This document shows positions 22,841-30,723 of a stretch of DNA of 37,396 nt, piece by piece. The stretch spans positions 1 to 37,396 of the forward strand of contig NZ_BMQQ01000045.1 of NCBI RefSeq assembly GCF_014648195.1, given 5' to 3'. The DNA is from Streptomyces purpureus. GTDB lineage: Bacteria; Actinomycetota; Actinomycetes; Streptomycetales; Streptomycetaceae. A program made the position numbers and the translations under genes. The notes beneath the pieces were generated by a model, which was not told the origin of the DNA, did not search any database, and worked only from the letters and a program-made list of their open reading frames with translations. Each line of letters starts with the position of its first letter. The stretch's first letter is position 1.

Positions 22841-24235
22841 TCACACGCCCTGGCTGACCGAGCTCATGTTGAAGTCGGGCACCCGCAGCGCCGGCATCGC
22901 GGCCCGGGTGAACCAGTCGCTCCACTCACGCGGCAGCGTCTTCTCCGTACGGCCCGCCTCCGAGGCCCGCGACAGCAGGTCCACCGGCGACTCGTTGAAC
23001 CGGAAGTTGTTCACCGCGCCGGTCACCTCGCCGTTCTCGACGAGATAGACACCGTCCCGGGTCAGCCCGGTCAGCAGCAGCGTCGCCGGGTCGACCTCGC
23101 GGATGTACCACAGGCAGGTGAGCAGCAGGCCCCGCTCGGTCGACGCGACCATCTCCTCCAGCGAGCGCTCCCCGCCGCCGTCCAGGATCAGGTTCCCGAT
23201 CCCGGGAGCCACCGGCAGCCCGGTCAGGCCGGCGCTGTGCCGGGTCGTGGTCAGACGCTCCAGCTTGCCGCCCTGGACCCACTCGGTCGGCGCCAGCGGC
23301 AGACCGTTGTCGAAGACGGACGAGTCGTCGCCCGACGCGTGAGCCACCACGAACGGCGCGCACTCCAGGCCCGGCTCGTGCGGGTCGCTGCGCAGGGTCA
23401 GCGGCAGCGGGGAGAGCGTCTCGCCGATCCGGGTGCCGCCGCCGGGCTTGGAGAAGACCGTACGGCCCTCCACCGCGTCCCGGCCCGCCGAGGACCACAG
23501 CTGGTAGATCAGCAGGTCCGCCACGGCGGTCGGCGGCAGCAGCGTCTCGTAGCGGCCCGCGGGCAGCTCGACGCGGCGGCCCGCCCAGCCGAGCCGGGTC
23601 GCCAGCTCCGCGTCGAGCGCGGCCGGGTCCACGTCCTTGAAGTCACGCGTCGCGCGCCCCGCCCAGGCCGACAGGGACCGGTCGGGGGACTTGGCGTTCA
23701 GCTCCAGCGTTCCGTTGGGCTGGTCATGGCGCAGCCGCAGCCCCGCCGACGTACCCACGTACGTCGAGGTCAGCTCGTGGTTCGCGAAGCCGTACAGCTC
23801 ACGGCCGCCGGCCCGGGCCCGGGCGAAGGCCTCGCCGAGCGCCGGGGCGAAGTCCGTGAAGACGGCGGAGGAGGTCTCGGCCGGCGCGTCCGTGAAGTCG
23901 TCCGCCGCCGGGACGCCCGACACCAGCGGCTGTGCGTCCTCGGCGGGACCGGCGGCGCGGGCGGCCGCCTCGGCGGCGCGCACCAGCGTCTCCAGGTCGT
24001 CGGCGGTGACGGCCGAGCGCGAGACGACACCGGAGGCGGTGCCCTGGGCGCCGTCGACGGTGGCGACGACGGTGAGCGTACGGCCGCGGGTGACGCCGTT
24101 CGTGGTGAGCGCATTGCCCGCCCAGCGCAGGTTGGCGCTGGAGTGCTCGTCCGCGATGACGACACAGCCGTCGGCGGTGGACAGCTCCAGGGCGCGCTCG
24201 ACGATCTCGTGCGGCTTGGTGGTACGAGAGGTCAT
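22841..24235 (-). CDS. Metallopeptidase subunit TldE/PmbA family
   Basis: 464 residues, U62-type. TldE pairs with TldD in a heterodimer that degrades unfolded peptides in a zinc-dependent way and in other bacteria matures microcin B17 and helps CcdA turnover. Seen: ADGCVVIADEHSSANLRWAGNALTTNG (N-terminal domain, core NLRWAGNALTTNG), the C-terminal TRHSAGLTGLPVAPGIGNLIL, and YIREVDPATLLLTGLTRDGVYLVENGEVTGAVNNFRFN (core VYLVENGEVTGAVNNFRFN). It lacks the HExxxH of TldD, as expected for the E subunit. ATG at 24235 overlaps the tldD stop by 4 bp; longer frames upstream are tldD shadows. Confidence 0.93.
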   Translation of the reverse strand: MTSRTTKPHEIVERALELSTADGCVVIADEHSSANLRWAGNALTTNGVTRGRTLTVVATVDGAQGTASGVVSRSAVTADDLETLVRAAEAAARAAGPAEDAQPLVSGVPAADDFTDAPAETSSAVFTDFAPALGEAFARARAGGRELYGFANHELTSTYVGTSAGLRLRHDQPNGTLELNAKSPDRSLSAWAGRATRDFKDVDPAALDAELATRLGWAGRRVELPAGRYETLLPPTAVADLLIYQLWSSAGRDAVEGRTVFSKPGGGTRIGETLSPLPLTLRSDPHEPGLECAPFVVAHASGDDSSVFDNGLPLAPTEWVQGGKLERLTTTRHSAGLTGLPVAPGIGNLILDGGGERSLEEMVASTERGLLLTCLWYIREVDPATLLLTGLTRDGVYLVENGEVTGAVNNFRFNESPVDLLSRASEAGRTEKTLPREWSDWFTRAAMPALRVPDFNMSSVSQGV

Positions 24236-25755
24236 CGACCCGCCTCCTGCGTGGTGTTCAAGATGTTGACGCCCCGGAACAGGGCCGACGGGCAGCCGTG
24301 CGAGACCGCCGCGACCTGGCCCGGCTGGGCCTTGCCGCAGTTGAAGGCGCCGCCCAGGACGTACGTCTGGGGGCCGCCGACCTTCTCCATCGAGCCCCAG
24401 AAGTCCGTCGTCGTCGCCTGGTAGGCGACGTCCCGCAGCTGCCCGGCGAGCTTTCCGTTCTCGATCCGGAAGAACCGCTGACCGGTGAACTGGAAGTTGT
24501 AGCGCTGCATGTCGATCGACCACGACCGGTCGCCGACGACGTAGATGCCGCGCTCCACACCGCCGATCAGGTCCTCCGTGGAGAGCCCGCCCGGGTCCGG
24601 CTGGAGCGAGACGTTCGCCATCCGCTGCACCGGCACGTGCCCGGGGGAGTCCGCGAACGCGCAGCCGTTGGACCGGCCGAGACCCGTCAGCCGGGCGATC
24701 CGCCGGTCCAGCTGGTAGCCGACCAGCGTGCCGTCCTTGACCAGGTCCCAGCTCTGGGCCTGGACGCCCTCGTCGTCGTAGCCGATGGTGGCAAGGCCGT
24801 GCTCGGCGGTCCGGTCACCGGTCACGTTCATGATCGGCGAGCCGTACGTGAGCTTCCCGAGCTGGTCGAAGGTGGCGAACGACGTTCCCGCGTACGCCGC
24901 CTCGTACCCCAGCGCCCGGTCGAGCTCGGTGGCGTGCCCGATCGACTCGTGGATCGTCAGCCACAGGTTCGACGGGTCGACCACCAGGTCGTACGTCCCC
25001 GCCTGCACGCTCGGCGCGCGCATCTTCTCCGCGAGCAGCCCGGGGATCTGCTCCAGCTCGGTGTCCCAGTCCCAGCCCGTACCGGTCAGGTACTCCCAAC
25101 CCCGGCCGACCGGCGGCGCGATCGTGCGCATCGAGTCGAACTCGCCGGTCGTCGCGTCCACGGCGACCGCGGTCAGCTGCGGATGGAGCCGGACCCGCTG
25201 CTGGGTGGTGACGGTGCCCGCCGTGTCGGCGTAGAACTTGTTCTCGTGGACCGTGAGCAGCGAGGCGTCCACGTGCGCCACTCCGTCGGCGCGCAGCAGC
25301 CGCTCGCTCCAGTCGGCGAGCAGGGCGCTCTTGTCCGCGTCGGGGACGTCGAACGGATCGATCTCGTACGAGGAGATCCAGGTCTTCTCGGCGTGCACCG
25401 GCTCGTCCGCCAGCTCCACCCTCTCGTCGGACCCGGCGGCCGCGATGACCTGGGCGGAGAGTTTGGCCATCGCCACCGCCTGCCCGGCGACCCGCGCGGC
25501 CGCGTCCATGGTCAGGTCGACCCCGGACGCGAACCCCCAGGCGCCGCCGTGCACCACCCGCACCGCGTAGCCGAGGTCCGTGGTGTCGGAGGAGCCCGAG
25601 GGCTTGGCGTCGCGCAGCCGCCAGGACGCGCTGCGCACGCGCTCCAGGCGGAAGTCCGCGTGCTCGGCGCCGAGCGCGCGCGCCCGCGCGAGCGCCGCGT
25701 CGGCGAGCGCCCGCAGCGGCAGCGCCGTGAAGGCTTCGTCGATGGAATGAGGCAC
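24232..25755 (-). CDS. Metallopeptidase TldD family
   Basis: 507 residues. Catalytic subunit of the TldD/TldE protease, with the family motif HExxxH at H269-E270...H274 (TIHESIGHATELD); a cysteine in SNGCAFADSPGHVP could be the third zinc ligand. N-terminal HADFRLERVRS and YAVRVVHGGAWGFA are typical. The C-terminus has RNYNFQFTGQRFFRIENGKLAGQLRDV-like blocks (here QRYNFQFTGQRFFRIENGK). The start is GTG 25755, preceded by ACAGGAGA; the frame upstream to 25794 has no ribosome site. Divergent from fabG with 208 bp between. No RiPP precursor or YcaO gene is nearby, so a housekeeping role is likely. Confidence 0.93.
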   Translation of the reverse strand: MPHSIDEAFTALPLRALADAALARARALGAEHADFRLERVRSASWRLRDAKPSGSSDTTDLGYAVRVVHGGAWGFASGVDLTMDAAARVAGQAVAMAKLSAQVIAAAGSDERVELADEPVHAEKTWISSYEIDPFDVPDADKSALLADWSERLLRADGVAHVDASLLTVHENKFYADTAGTVTTQQRVRLHPQLTAVAVDATTGEFDSMRTIAPPVGRGWEYLTGTGWDWDTELEQIPGLLAEKMRAPSVQAGTYDLVVDPSNLWLTIHESIGHATELDRALGYEAAYAGTSFATFDQLGKLTYGSPIMNVTGDRTAEHGLATIGYDDEGVQAQSWDLVKDGTLVGYQLDRRIARLTGLGRSNGCAFADSPGHVPVQRMANVSLQPDPGGLSTEDLIGGVERGIYVVGDRSWSIDMQRYNFQFTGQRFFRIENGKLAGQLRDVAYQATTTDFWGSMEKVGGPQTYVLGGAFNCGKAQPGQVAAVSHGCPSALFRGVNILNTTQEAGR

Positions 25756-25868
25756 GAATGTCTCCTGTCGTGTGAGACCGGTCGCCCTGATCATGTCTCG
25801 GCCAGGGCTCCGATAACCAGCTCTTTCCGTTGCCGTACCGCGCTCTTTCTGTAGGGATCCGACAGCGA

Positions 25869-25892
25869 GTCCCTGACGCCACTGTCAGGGAC
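25869..25892. promoter_or_regulatory. Inverted repeat in the tldD-fabG divergent region
   Basis: GTCCCTGAC, 6 bases, GTCAGGGAC: perfect 9-bp arms (25869-25877 and 25884-25892). It lies 72 nt upstream of the fabG start and 113 nt upstream of tldD. A TAGGTT box at 25921-25926 may be the fabG -10, which puts the dyad just upstream of the promoter. A regulator site for the fab genes is likely. Confidence 0.55.
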
Positions 25893-25963
25893 CGATTCTC
25901 CGGATGGCGGACGGGACCGATAGGTTTTCGACGTACCAGACCGTTCATGGAAAGGGTGATCCG

Positions 25964-26668
25964 TTGAGCCGCTCGGTTCTCGTCACCGGAGGAAACCGGG
26001 GCATCGGCCTCGCCATCGCCCGCGCGTTCGCCGAGGCAGGCGACAAGGTCGCGATCACATACCGCTCCGGAGAGCCGCCGGCCGGCTTCCTGGCCGTCAA
26101 GTGCGACATCACGGACACCGAGCAGGTGGAGCAGGCCTACAAGGAGATCGAGGAGAAGCACGGTCCGGTGGAGGTGCTGGTGGCCAACGCCGGCGTCACC
26201 AAGGACCAGCTGCTGATGCGGATGTCCGAGGAGGACTTCTCCGCCGTACTCGACACCAACCTCACCGGCACCTTCCGGGTCGTCAAGCGCGCCAACCGCG
26301 GCATGCTGCGGGCCAAGAAGGGCCGTGTCGTCCTGATCTCGTCGGTCGTGGGGCTGCTCGGCTCCGCGGGCCAGGCGAACTACGCCGCCTCCAAGGCGGG
26401 CCTGGTCGGTTTCGCCCGCTCCCTCGCCCGTGAGCTGGGATCGCGCAACATCACGTTCAATGTCGTCGCGCCCGGTTTTGTCGACACCGACATGACCAAG
26501 GCGCTGACCGAGGAGCAGCGCACCAGCATCGTGTCGCAGGTGCCGCTCGGCCGCTACGCGCAGCCCGAGGAGATCGCCGCCACGGTGAAGTTCCTCGCCT
26601 CCGACGACGCTTCGTACATCACTGGAGCCGTCATCCCGGTTGACGGCGGATTGGGCATGGGGCACTGA
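25964..26668 (+). CDS. fabG: 3-oxoacyl-ACP reductase FabG
   Basis: 234 residues, standard FabG size. It reduces 3-oxoacyl-ACP to 3-hydroxyacyl-ACP with NADPH in type II fatty acid synthesis. Cofactor loop TGGNRGIG (8-15), NAG (75-77), catalytic S127 (ISSVVG), Y140 and K144 (YAASK), and the terminal PVDGGLGMGH are all present. I choose the TTG at 25964 (SRSVLVTGG), with GGAAAGGGTGA just upstream, over ATG 25904, which would add 20 residues without family support. It is followed after 5 bp by fabI, so elongation steps are co-transcribed. Confidence 0.95.
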   Translation: MSRSVLVTGGNRGIGLAIARAFAEAGDKVAITYRSGEPPAGFLAVKCDITDTEQVEQAYKEIEEKHGPVEVLVANAGVTKDQLLMRMSEEDFSAVLDTNLTGTFRVVKRANRGMLRAKKGRVVLISSVVGLLGSAGQANYAASKAGLVGFARSLARELGSRNITFNVVAPGFVDTDMTKALTEEQRTSIVSQVPLGRYAQPEEIAATVKFLASDDASYITGAVIPVDGGLGMGH

Positions 26669-26673
26669 GACCT

Positions 26674-27459
26674 ATGACGAACACTGGCGGAATCCTCGAA
26701 GGCAAGCGCATCCTCATCACCGGTGTGCTGATGGAGTCCTCCATCGCCTTCCACGCCGCGAAGCTGGCCCAGGAGCAGGGCGCGGAGATCATCCTCACCG
26801 CCTGGCCCCGGCCGACGCTGACCGAGCGCATCGCCAAGAAGCTCCCCCACCCCGAGAACGTCAAGGTCCTGGAGCTCGACGTCTCCAACGACGAGCACCT
26901 CGCGCGCCTTGAGGGCCAGGTCCGCGAGCACCTGGGCGACCGCCTCGACGGCATCGTCCACTCCATCGGCTTCGCGCCGCAGGACGCGCTCGGCGGCAAC
27001 TTCCTCAACACGCCGTTCGAGTCGGTGGCCACCGCCATGCACGTCTCGGCCTTCTCGCTGAAGTCCCTGACGATGGCGCTGCTGCCGCTGATGACGGAGG
27101 GCGGTTCCGTCGTCGGCCTCACCTTCGACGCGAAGTTCGCCTGGCCGCAGTACGACTGGATGGGCCCGGCCAAGGCCGCCCTTGAGGCGACCAACCGCTA
27201 CATGGCGCGCGACCTGGGCAAGCAGAACATCCGCTGCAACCTGATCTCGGCGGGCCCGCTCGGTTCCATGGCCGCGAAGTCCATCCCCGGCTTCGGCGAG
27301 CTGGCCTCCGTGTGGGACTCCCGCTCCCCGCTGGAGTGGGAGCTGAGCGACCCCGAGCCGGCGGGCCGTGGCATTGTCGCGCTGCTGTCCGACTGGTTCC
27401 CGAAGACCACGGGCGAGATCGTCCACGTCGACGGCGGTCTGCACGCCATCGGCGCCTGA
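26674..27459 (+). CDS. fabI: Enoyl-ACP reductase FabI (InhA-like)
   Basis: 261 residues. The last step of fatty acid elongation: NADH-dependent reduction of trans-2-enoyl-ACP. Sequence is close in style to mycobacterial InhA: GILEGKRILITGVLMESSIAF at the N-terminus (core KRILITGVLMESSIAF), HSIGFAPQDALGG, the catalytic pair Y160-x6-K167 (YDWMGPAK), and VHVDGGLHAIGA at the end. It is the target class of triclosan- and isoniazid-type inhibitors. The ribosome site is weak (TGAGACC), so it may rely on coupling to fabG 5 bp upstream. It ends before a very strong hairpin terminator. Confidence 0.96.
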   Translation: MTNTGGILEGKRILITGVLMESSIAFHAAKLAQEQGAEIILTAWPRPTLTERIAKKLPHPENVKVLELDVSNDEHLARLEGQVREHLGDRLDGIVHSIGFAPQDALGGNFLNTPFESVATAMHVSAFSLKSLTMALLPLMTEGGSVVGLTFDAKFAWPQYDWMGPAKAALEATNRYMARDLGKQNIRCNLISAGPLGSMAAKSIPGFGELASVWDSRSPLEWELSDPEPAGRGIVALLSDWFPKTTGEIVHVDGGLHAIGA

Positions 27460-27476
27460 CCTCTCCGCAAGTCGTG

Positions 27477-27519
27477 CAAGGGCCGTGCGGCCGTCCGGGG
27501 GACGGCCGCACGGCCCTTG
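27477..27519 (+). terminator. Strong hairpin terminator of fabG-fabI
   Basis: Perfect 20-bp arms (27477-27496 and 27500-27519) with a 3-base GGG centre, 18 nt after the fabI stop. No U-tract. Confidence 0.85.
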
Positions 27520-27623
27520 TGCGCTCCGGGCTCCGGCCGTTCGAGTCGAAAAGTCCGGAAGGTCCCCGCAGACTGGTCGAAGCGTGTGATGTTCCTGGCC
27601 ACTGAAGGGGAGGAGGTACGGGC

Positions 27624-28001
27624 GTGCACGCGATGCCCCGCAGGGCGGCCGTCCTCGCCTCGGCCCTCGCCCTTCTCACCGGTTTCACCGGCGCCGCGGA
27701 GGTGAGCGCGGCGGCCCCTGCCACCGCGCCGGCGACGGCCTCCGAAGCTCCCTCCCCGGACGAGTACGCCGCCTCCTGCATCACCACGATCGAGGGCTCT
27801 CGGGTCACGGCCAGTTGCCACAACCCCTTCCCCCGCACCGACCGCGTCCGCCTGCATGTGGAGTGCGAGCGCTGGTGGGACATCGACACCGACAGTGCGC
27901 CTGTCGACGTCCTCCCGGCCGATCACGTCCAGCTGACCCAGCGCTGCTGGAAAGAGGTCCGCGCGGCCTGGGTCACGCACCTTCCGCAGCCGGGCTCCTG
28001 A
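27624..28001 (+). CDS. Small secreted protein of unknown function
   Basis: 125 residues. A signal peptide (MHAMPRRAAVLASALALLTGF, core AAVLASALALLTGF) with cleavage near VSA-AA (about residue 30) is followed by a Thr/Pro-rich linker. The mature domain has three cysteines (C52, C65, C80) and C107, enough for two disulfides, within a beta-rich stretch ITTIEGSRVTASCHN and RVRLHVECERWWDID. GTG 27624 has a GGGGAGGAGG ribosome site. It may be an extracellular binding or inhibitor-like protein, but I do not recognise a family. Its 3' end overlaps the convergent GntR gene by 29 bp. Confidence 0.8.
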   Translation: MHAMPRRAAVLASALALLTGFTGAAEVSAAAPATAPATASEAPSPDEYAASCITTIEGSRVTASCHNPFPRTDRVRLHVECERWWDIDTDSAPVDVLPADHVQLTQRCWKEVRAAWVTHLPQPGS

Positions 28002-28659
28002 GGCACATGAACGGATAGCCGGCCGCCTCGGATGCCGCCGCGTCCGCGTCCCCGGTCCGGATCGCCTCCACCAGCCGCCCGTGGTCCATGTGGTTCTCCG
28101 GCCGCAGTTCCTGGCCGACGTCGTCGCGCAGCCAGTCGCGCAGCACATCCCCGAGGTCGGCGTAGAGCCCGGCCAGCACCTCGTTGTGCGAGGCGGCCAC
28201 CACGGCCAGGTGGAAGCTGGCGTCGGCCGTCACGAAGTGCTCGGCGTCGCCCGTCTCCCAGGCCTCCTCGCGTCGGGCCAGCAGGGTGTCCAGCTGCTTG
28301 AGGTCCCGCTCGGTGCGGCGCCGGGCGGCCAGCCGGGCGGCCGACGACTCCAGGGTGGAGCGCAGCTCGGCGATGTGCCGGGGGTTGGACCCGGCGAACC
28401 GGCGGTGCATCACCCCCGCCAGCTCGCTGGTGGCCAGGACGTACGTGCCCGAGCCCTGCCGGATGTCCAGCAGACCGTTGTGCGCCAGGGCCCGCACGGC
28501 CTCACGGACGGTGTTGCGGGCCACCCCCAGCTGTTCGACGAGCTCGGGCTCGGTGGGGATCCGGGAGCCGACCGGCCACTCGCCCGAAGTGATCTGGTTA
28601 CGCAGCTCGGCGATCACCTGATCGCTGAGTGCGGAACGCCGGGGAGAGGTGAGCGCCAT
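27973..28659 (-). CDS. FadR-subfamily GntR transcriptional regulator (FCD domain)
   Basis: 228 residues. The N-terminal winged helix-turn-helix (about 10-75) reads VIAELRNQITSGEWPVGSRIPTEPELVEQLGVARNTVREAVRAL (core RIPTEPELVEQLGVARNTVR), ending in GLLDIRQGSGTYV. The C-terminal FCD helical domain has LRSTLESSAARLAARRRTERD and metal-ligand-type residues D at TADASFHLAVVAASHNEVL (D, H, H). FCD regulators sense carboxylic acids or similar metabolites. ATG 28659 has AAGGAG. Divergent from the MFS transporter, with several dyads in the 84-bp gap, so it most likely controls that transporter and itself. Confidence 0.93.
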   Translation of the reverse strand: MALTSPRRSALSDQVIAELRNQITSGEWPVGSRIPTEPELVEQLGVARNTVREAVRALAHNGLLDIRQGSGTYVLATSELAGVMHRRFAGSNPRHIAELRSTLESSAARLAARRRTERDLKQLDTLLARREEAWETGDAEHFVTADASFHLAVVAASHNEVLAGLYADLGDVLRDWLRDDVGQELRPENHMDHGRLVEAIRTGDADAAASEAAGYPFMCLRSPAAEGA

Positions 28660-28667
28660 GGTGCTCC

Positions 28668-28679
28668 TTCAAGCTTGAA
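28668..28679. promoter_or_regulatory. 12-bp perfect palindrome upstream of the GntR gene
   Basis: TTCAAGCTTGAA, directly upstream of the GntR ribosome site. A protein bound here would block the GntR leader, which fits autoregulation. Confidence 0.45.
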
Positions 28680-28704
28680 CAGGGCATGAACGGGACGGTT
28701 CAGG

Positions 28705-28730
28705 ATTGGACAACCAATCATCCCATGATT
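28705..28730. promoter_or_regulatory. Overlapping dyads in the GntR-MFS divergent region
   Basis: Two inverted repeats share bases 28716-28718: ATTGG-ACAA-CCAAT (28705-28718) and AATCAT-CCC-ATGATT (28716-28730, perfect 6-3-6). The second abuts the MFS -10 box at 28732. The position fits repression by the FadR-type regulator next door. Confidence 0.6.
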
Positions 28731-28731
28731 C

Positions 28732-28737
28732 TATGAT
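28732..28737 (+). promoter_or_regulatory. -10 box of the MFS transporter gene (leaderless)
   Basis: TATGAT, close to consensus, 6 nt before the ATG at 28744. A TTGGAC at 28706-28711 could be a -35 but its 20-bp spacing is long. The transcript would begin at or beside the start codon. Confidence 0.55.
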
Positions 28738-28743
28738 GGCTCC

Positions 28744-30048
28744 ATGCCCGACGAGACCAGGACCCTGAGCCACGCCCACAAGGCGACGCCCATGGCGAGC
28801 AACGCCCCCGCCACCAACGACTCTCCCGCGGCCGGTCCGGCCGTATGGATCACGCGTCTCGTCGTCGTCGGACTCGTCCTCGCGGCCCTCAACCTGCGCC
28901 CGGCCATCACCAGCCTCGGCGCCCTCCTCGAAGAGGTCCGCGACGGGCTGCACATGAGCGGCACCGTCGCCGGTGTCCTCACCTCCGTACCCCCGCTCTG
29001 TTTCGCCGTCTTCGGCATCATGGCCCCCCGCCTCGCCCGCCGCTTCGGCCCCACCGCGATCGTCTGCGCCGGCATGGCGGCCGTCTTCGCGGGCCTCGCG
29101 ATCCGCCCGTTCGCCACCGGCACGGCCGGCTTCCTCGCCGCCAGCGCGCTCGCCCTCATGGGCATCGCCGTCAGCAACGTCCTGATGCCGGTCATCGTCA
29201 AGCGGTACTTCCCCGACCGCGTCGGCTCCATGACCGGGCTCTACTCCATGGCCCTGGCCCTCGGCACCTCCGTCGCGGCCGCCGCCACCGTCCCCATGAC
29301 CGAGTCCCTCGGCGGCTCCTGGCGCACCGGCCTCGGCGTCTGGGCCCTCCTCGCCGCCGTCGCCGTCCTGCCCTGGATCCCGCTGATCCGCGACCGCTCG
29401 GCCGCCGCGTCCTCCGCCGCCGGCCCCGCCCGGCCCGAGTCCGGCGCCCCGGCCCAGGACGCCCGCCCGCCGCGGATCACCCGCAGCCGCACCGCCTGGG
29501 CGCTCGGCTGCTTCTTCGGCCTCCAGGCCACCGGCGCGTACATCACCATGGGCTGGATGCCGCAGATCTTCCGCGACGCCGGGGTCTCCGCCTCCACCGC
29601 CGGAGTGCTGCTCGCCGTGACGATGGTGATGGGCGTCCCGCTCTCCTTCGTCATCCCCCGGCTCGCCACCCGGATGAAGAACCAGGGCCCGATCGCCGTC
29701 GCCCTGGGACTGTGCGGACTGGCCGGATACACCGGCCTGTACCTCGCCCCCGCAGGCGGCGCCTGGGCCTGGGCCCTGCTCATCGGCGTCTCCAACTGCG
29801 CCTTCCCGCTCGCCCTCACCATGATCGGCATGCGCTCGCGCACCGGCGCCGGAGTGGTCCGGCTCTCCGCCTTCGCCCAGAGCGTCGGCTACCTCATCTC
29901 CATCCCTGGCCCCCTCCTCGTCGGCATCCTCTACCAGCACAGCGGCGGCTGGGGCCTGCCGCTCGCGCTGATGGCGGGCCTGATGCTGCCGCAGATGGTG
30001 GTCGGCACCCTCGCCGGACGGGACCGGACGATCGAGGACGAATGCTGA
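28744..30048 (+). CDS. MFS transporter, CynX/NimT type
   Basis: 434 residues, twelve predicted helices. The first helix carries LVLAALNLRPAITSLGALLEEVR (core LNLRPAITSLGALLEEV), the signature of CynX/NimT-like exporters, and a typical MFS loop MAPRLARRFGP follows. Relatives move cyanate, 2-nitroimidazole or small amides, usually outward. The first 35 residues are hydrophilic. ATG 28744 is preferred because of the TATGAT box 6 nt upstream; ATG 28792 is a weaker option. Downstream, after 17 bp, is a 38-residue membrane peptide that seems to form an operon with it. Controlled, I infer, by the divergent GntR regulator. Confidence 0.92.
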   Translation: MPDETRTLSHAHKATPMASNAPATNDSPAAGPAVWITRLVVVGLVLAALNLRPAITSLGALLEEVRDGLHMSGTVAGVLTSVPPLCFAVFGIMAPRLARRFGPTAIVCAGMAAVFAGLAIRPFATGTAGFLAASALALMGIAVSNVLMPVIVKRYFPDRVGSMTGLYSMALALGTSVAAAATVPMTESLGGSWRTGLGVWALLAAVAVLPWIPLIRDRSAAASSAAGPARPESGAPAQDARPPRITRSRTAWALGCFFGLQATGAYITMGWMPQIFRDAGVSASTAGVLLAVTMVMGVPLSFVIPRLATRMKNQGPIAVALGLCGLAGYTGLYLAPAGGAWAWALLIGVSNCAFPLALTMIGMRSRTGAGVVRLSAFAQSVGYLISIPGPLLVGILYQHSGGWGLPLALMAGLMLPQMVVGTLAGRDRTIEDEC

Positions 30049-30065
30049 GGTGCGAGACTGGCTCC

Positions 30066-30182
30066 ATGCCTGTGCTCGACCCGAACCCCCAGAACGGCCA
30101 GAAGAAGCTCCTCCTCGTGCTCGGCGCGATGCTGGGCATCACCGTCCTCATCGCGATCATCGCCACGATCGCCTCACCCTGA
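30066..30182 (+). CDS. SGM_5486-family transporter-associated micro-protein
   Basis: 38 residues. The N-terminal MPVLDPNPQNGQKK is soluble and basic at its end, followed by one transmembrane helix (LLLVLGAMLGITVLIAIIATIA) from about residue 15. I recognise it as the SGM_5486 transporter-associated type, a tiny protein repeatedly found behind CynX/NimT-like MFS genes in Streptomyces. It starts 17 bp after the MFS stop. No function is established; a regulatory or stabilising subunit of the exporter is plausible. The preceding bases (GAGACT, then 6 nt, then ATG) also look weakly like an internal leaderless promoter. Confidence 0.85.
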   Translation: MPVLDPNPQNGQKKLLLVLGAMLGITVLIAIIATIASP

Positions 30183-30239
30183 CCCCTGCGGCGGCCCGCC
30201 GTGCCGCCGATGTCCCGACTGCCCCGGTACGGGGTGGGG

Positions 30240-30266
30240 CCTGCCCCCCATCCCCTAGGGGGCGGG
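30240..30266 (+). terminator. Candidate terminator after the MFS/micro-protein operon
   Basis: Arms 30240-30248 and 30258-30266 pair over 9 bp with one G-U, around a 9-base loop. It is the only dyad in 30183-30370 and is modest. Confidence 0.35.
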
Positions 30267-30370
30267 TGTCAGGGTGAAGTGGGTGGGTCACCGGATGGGA
30301 CCGGGGACCCAAGATCCGTACGTTGGAGTCATCGCACCCCAGCGGCTCACGGACACCCACGGAGGCGGCC

Positions 30371-30586
30371 ATGTCGGCCCGTACGCACACCCGGCCCCGG
30401 CCCCTTCCCCGTGCCACCACCGGCGGAGCCGTCACCCGCCTGCCATGGTGGGCCTTCGCCCTCCCGATAGCCGCCTTCGCCGTCCTGCTCCTGCTGATGG
30501 CCGGCTCCGGCGAGGCGCACGCCGCGGGCGCCGACCCGGTCCTCGGCCGCTTCCTCGACCACCTCCAGCTGACCCTCTCCCGCTGA
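30371..30586 (+). CDS. Small single-span membrane protein, unknown
   Basis: 71 residues. The basic N-terminus (MSARTHTRPRPLPRATTGG) precedes a single hydrophobic helix (WWAFALPIAAFAVLLLLMAG) and a short outside part ending EAHAAGADPVLGRFLDHLQ. It could be an uncleaved anchor or a signal peptide with a site near AHA-AG. ATG 30371 is chosen over 30323 because GGAGGC lies just upstream. I do not recognise a family. The gene stands alone, 188 bp after the SGM_5486-type gene. Confidence 0.72.
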   Translation: MSARTHTRPRPLPRATTGGAVTRLPWWAFALPIAAFAVLLLLMAGSGEAHAAGADPVLGRFLDHLQLTLSR

Positions 30587-30723
30587 GCCCGATGACCCTT
30601 TCCCGCTGACCCCCGGGCCCGGCGCGCCCCTCGCGCTCACACCCGCGCCCACGCGCTCACCCGTGCAGGGGAGCGCCTCAACACCCTGCGCCCGCCGGGC
30701 TGTTTCATGCGAAGCTGGGGTGC

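Noticed and set aside
22841..25755. TldD/TldE as part of a RiPP (microcin-like) cluster
   Set aside because: No precursor peptide, YcaO, cyclodehydratase or exporter gene is next to them; neighbours are tyrS and fabG.
25964..27459. fabG-fabI as part of a secondary-metabolite cluster
   Set aside because: No ketosynthase, acyl carrier protein or polyketide gene nearby; both proteins look like housekeeping fatty acid enzymes.
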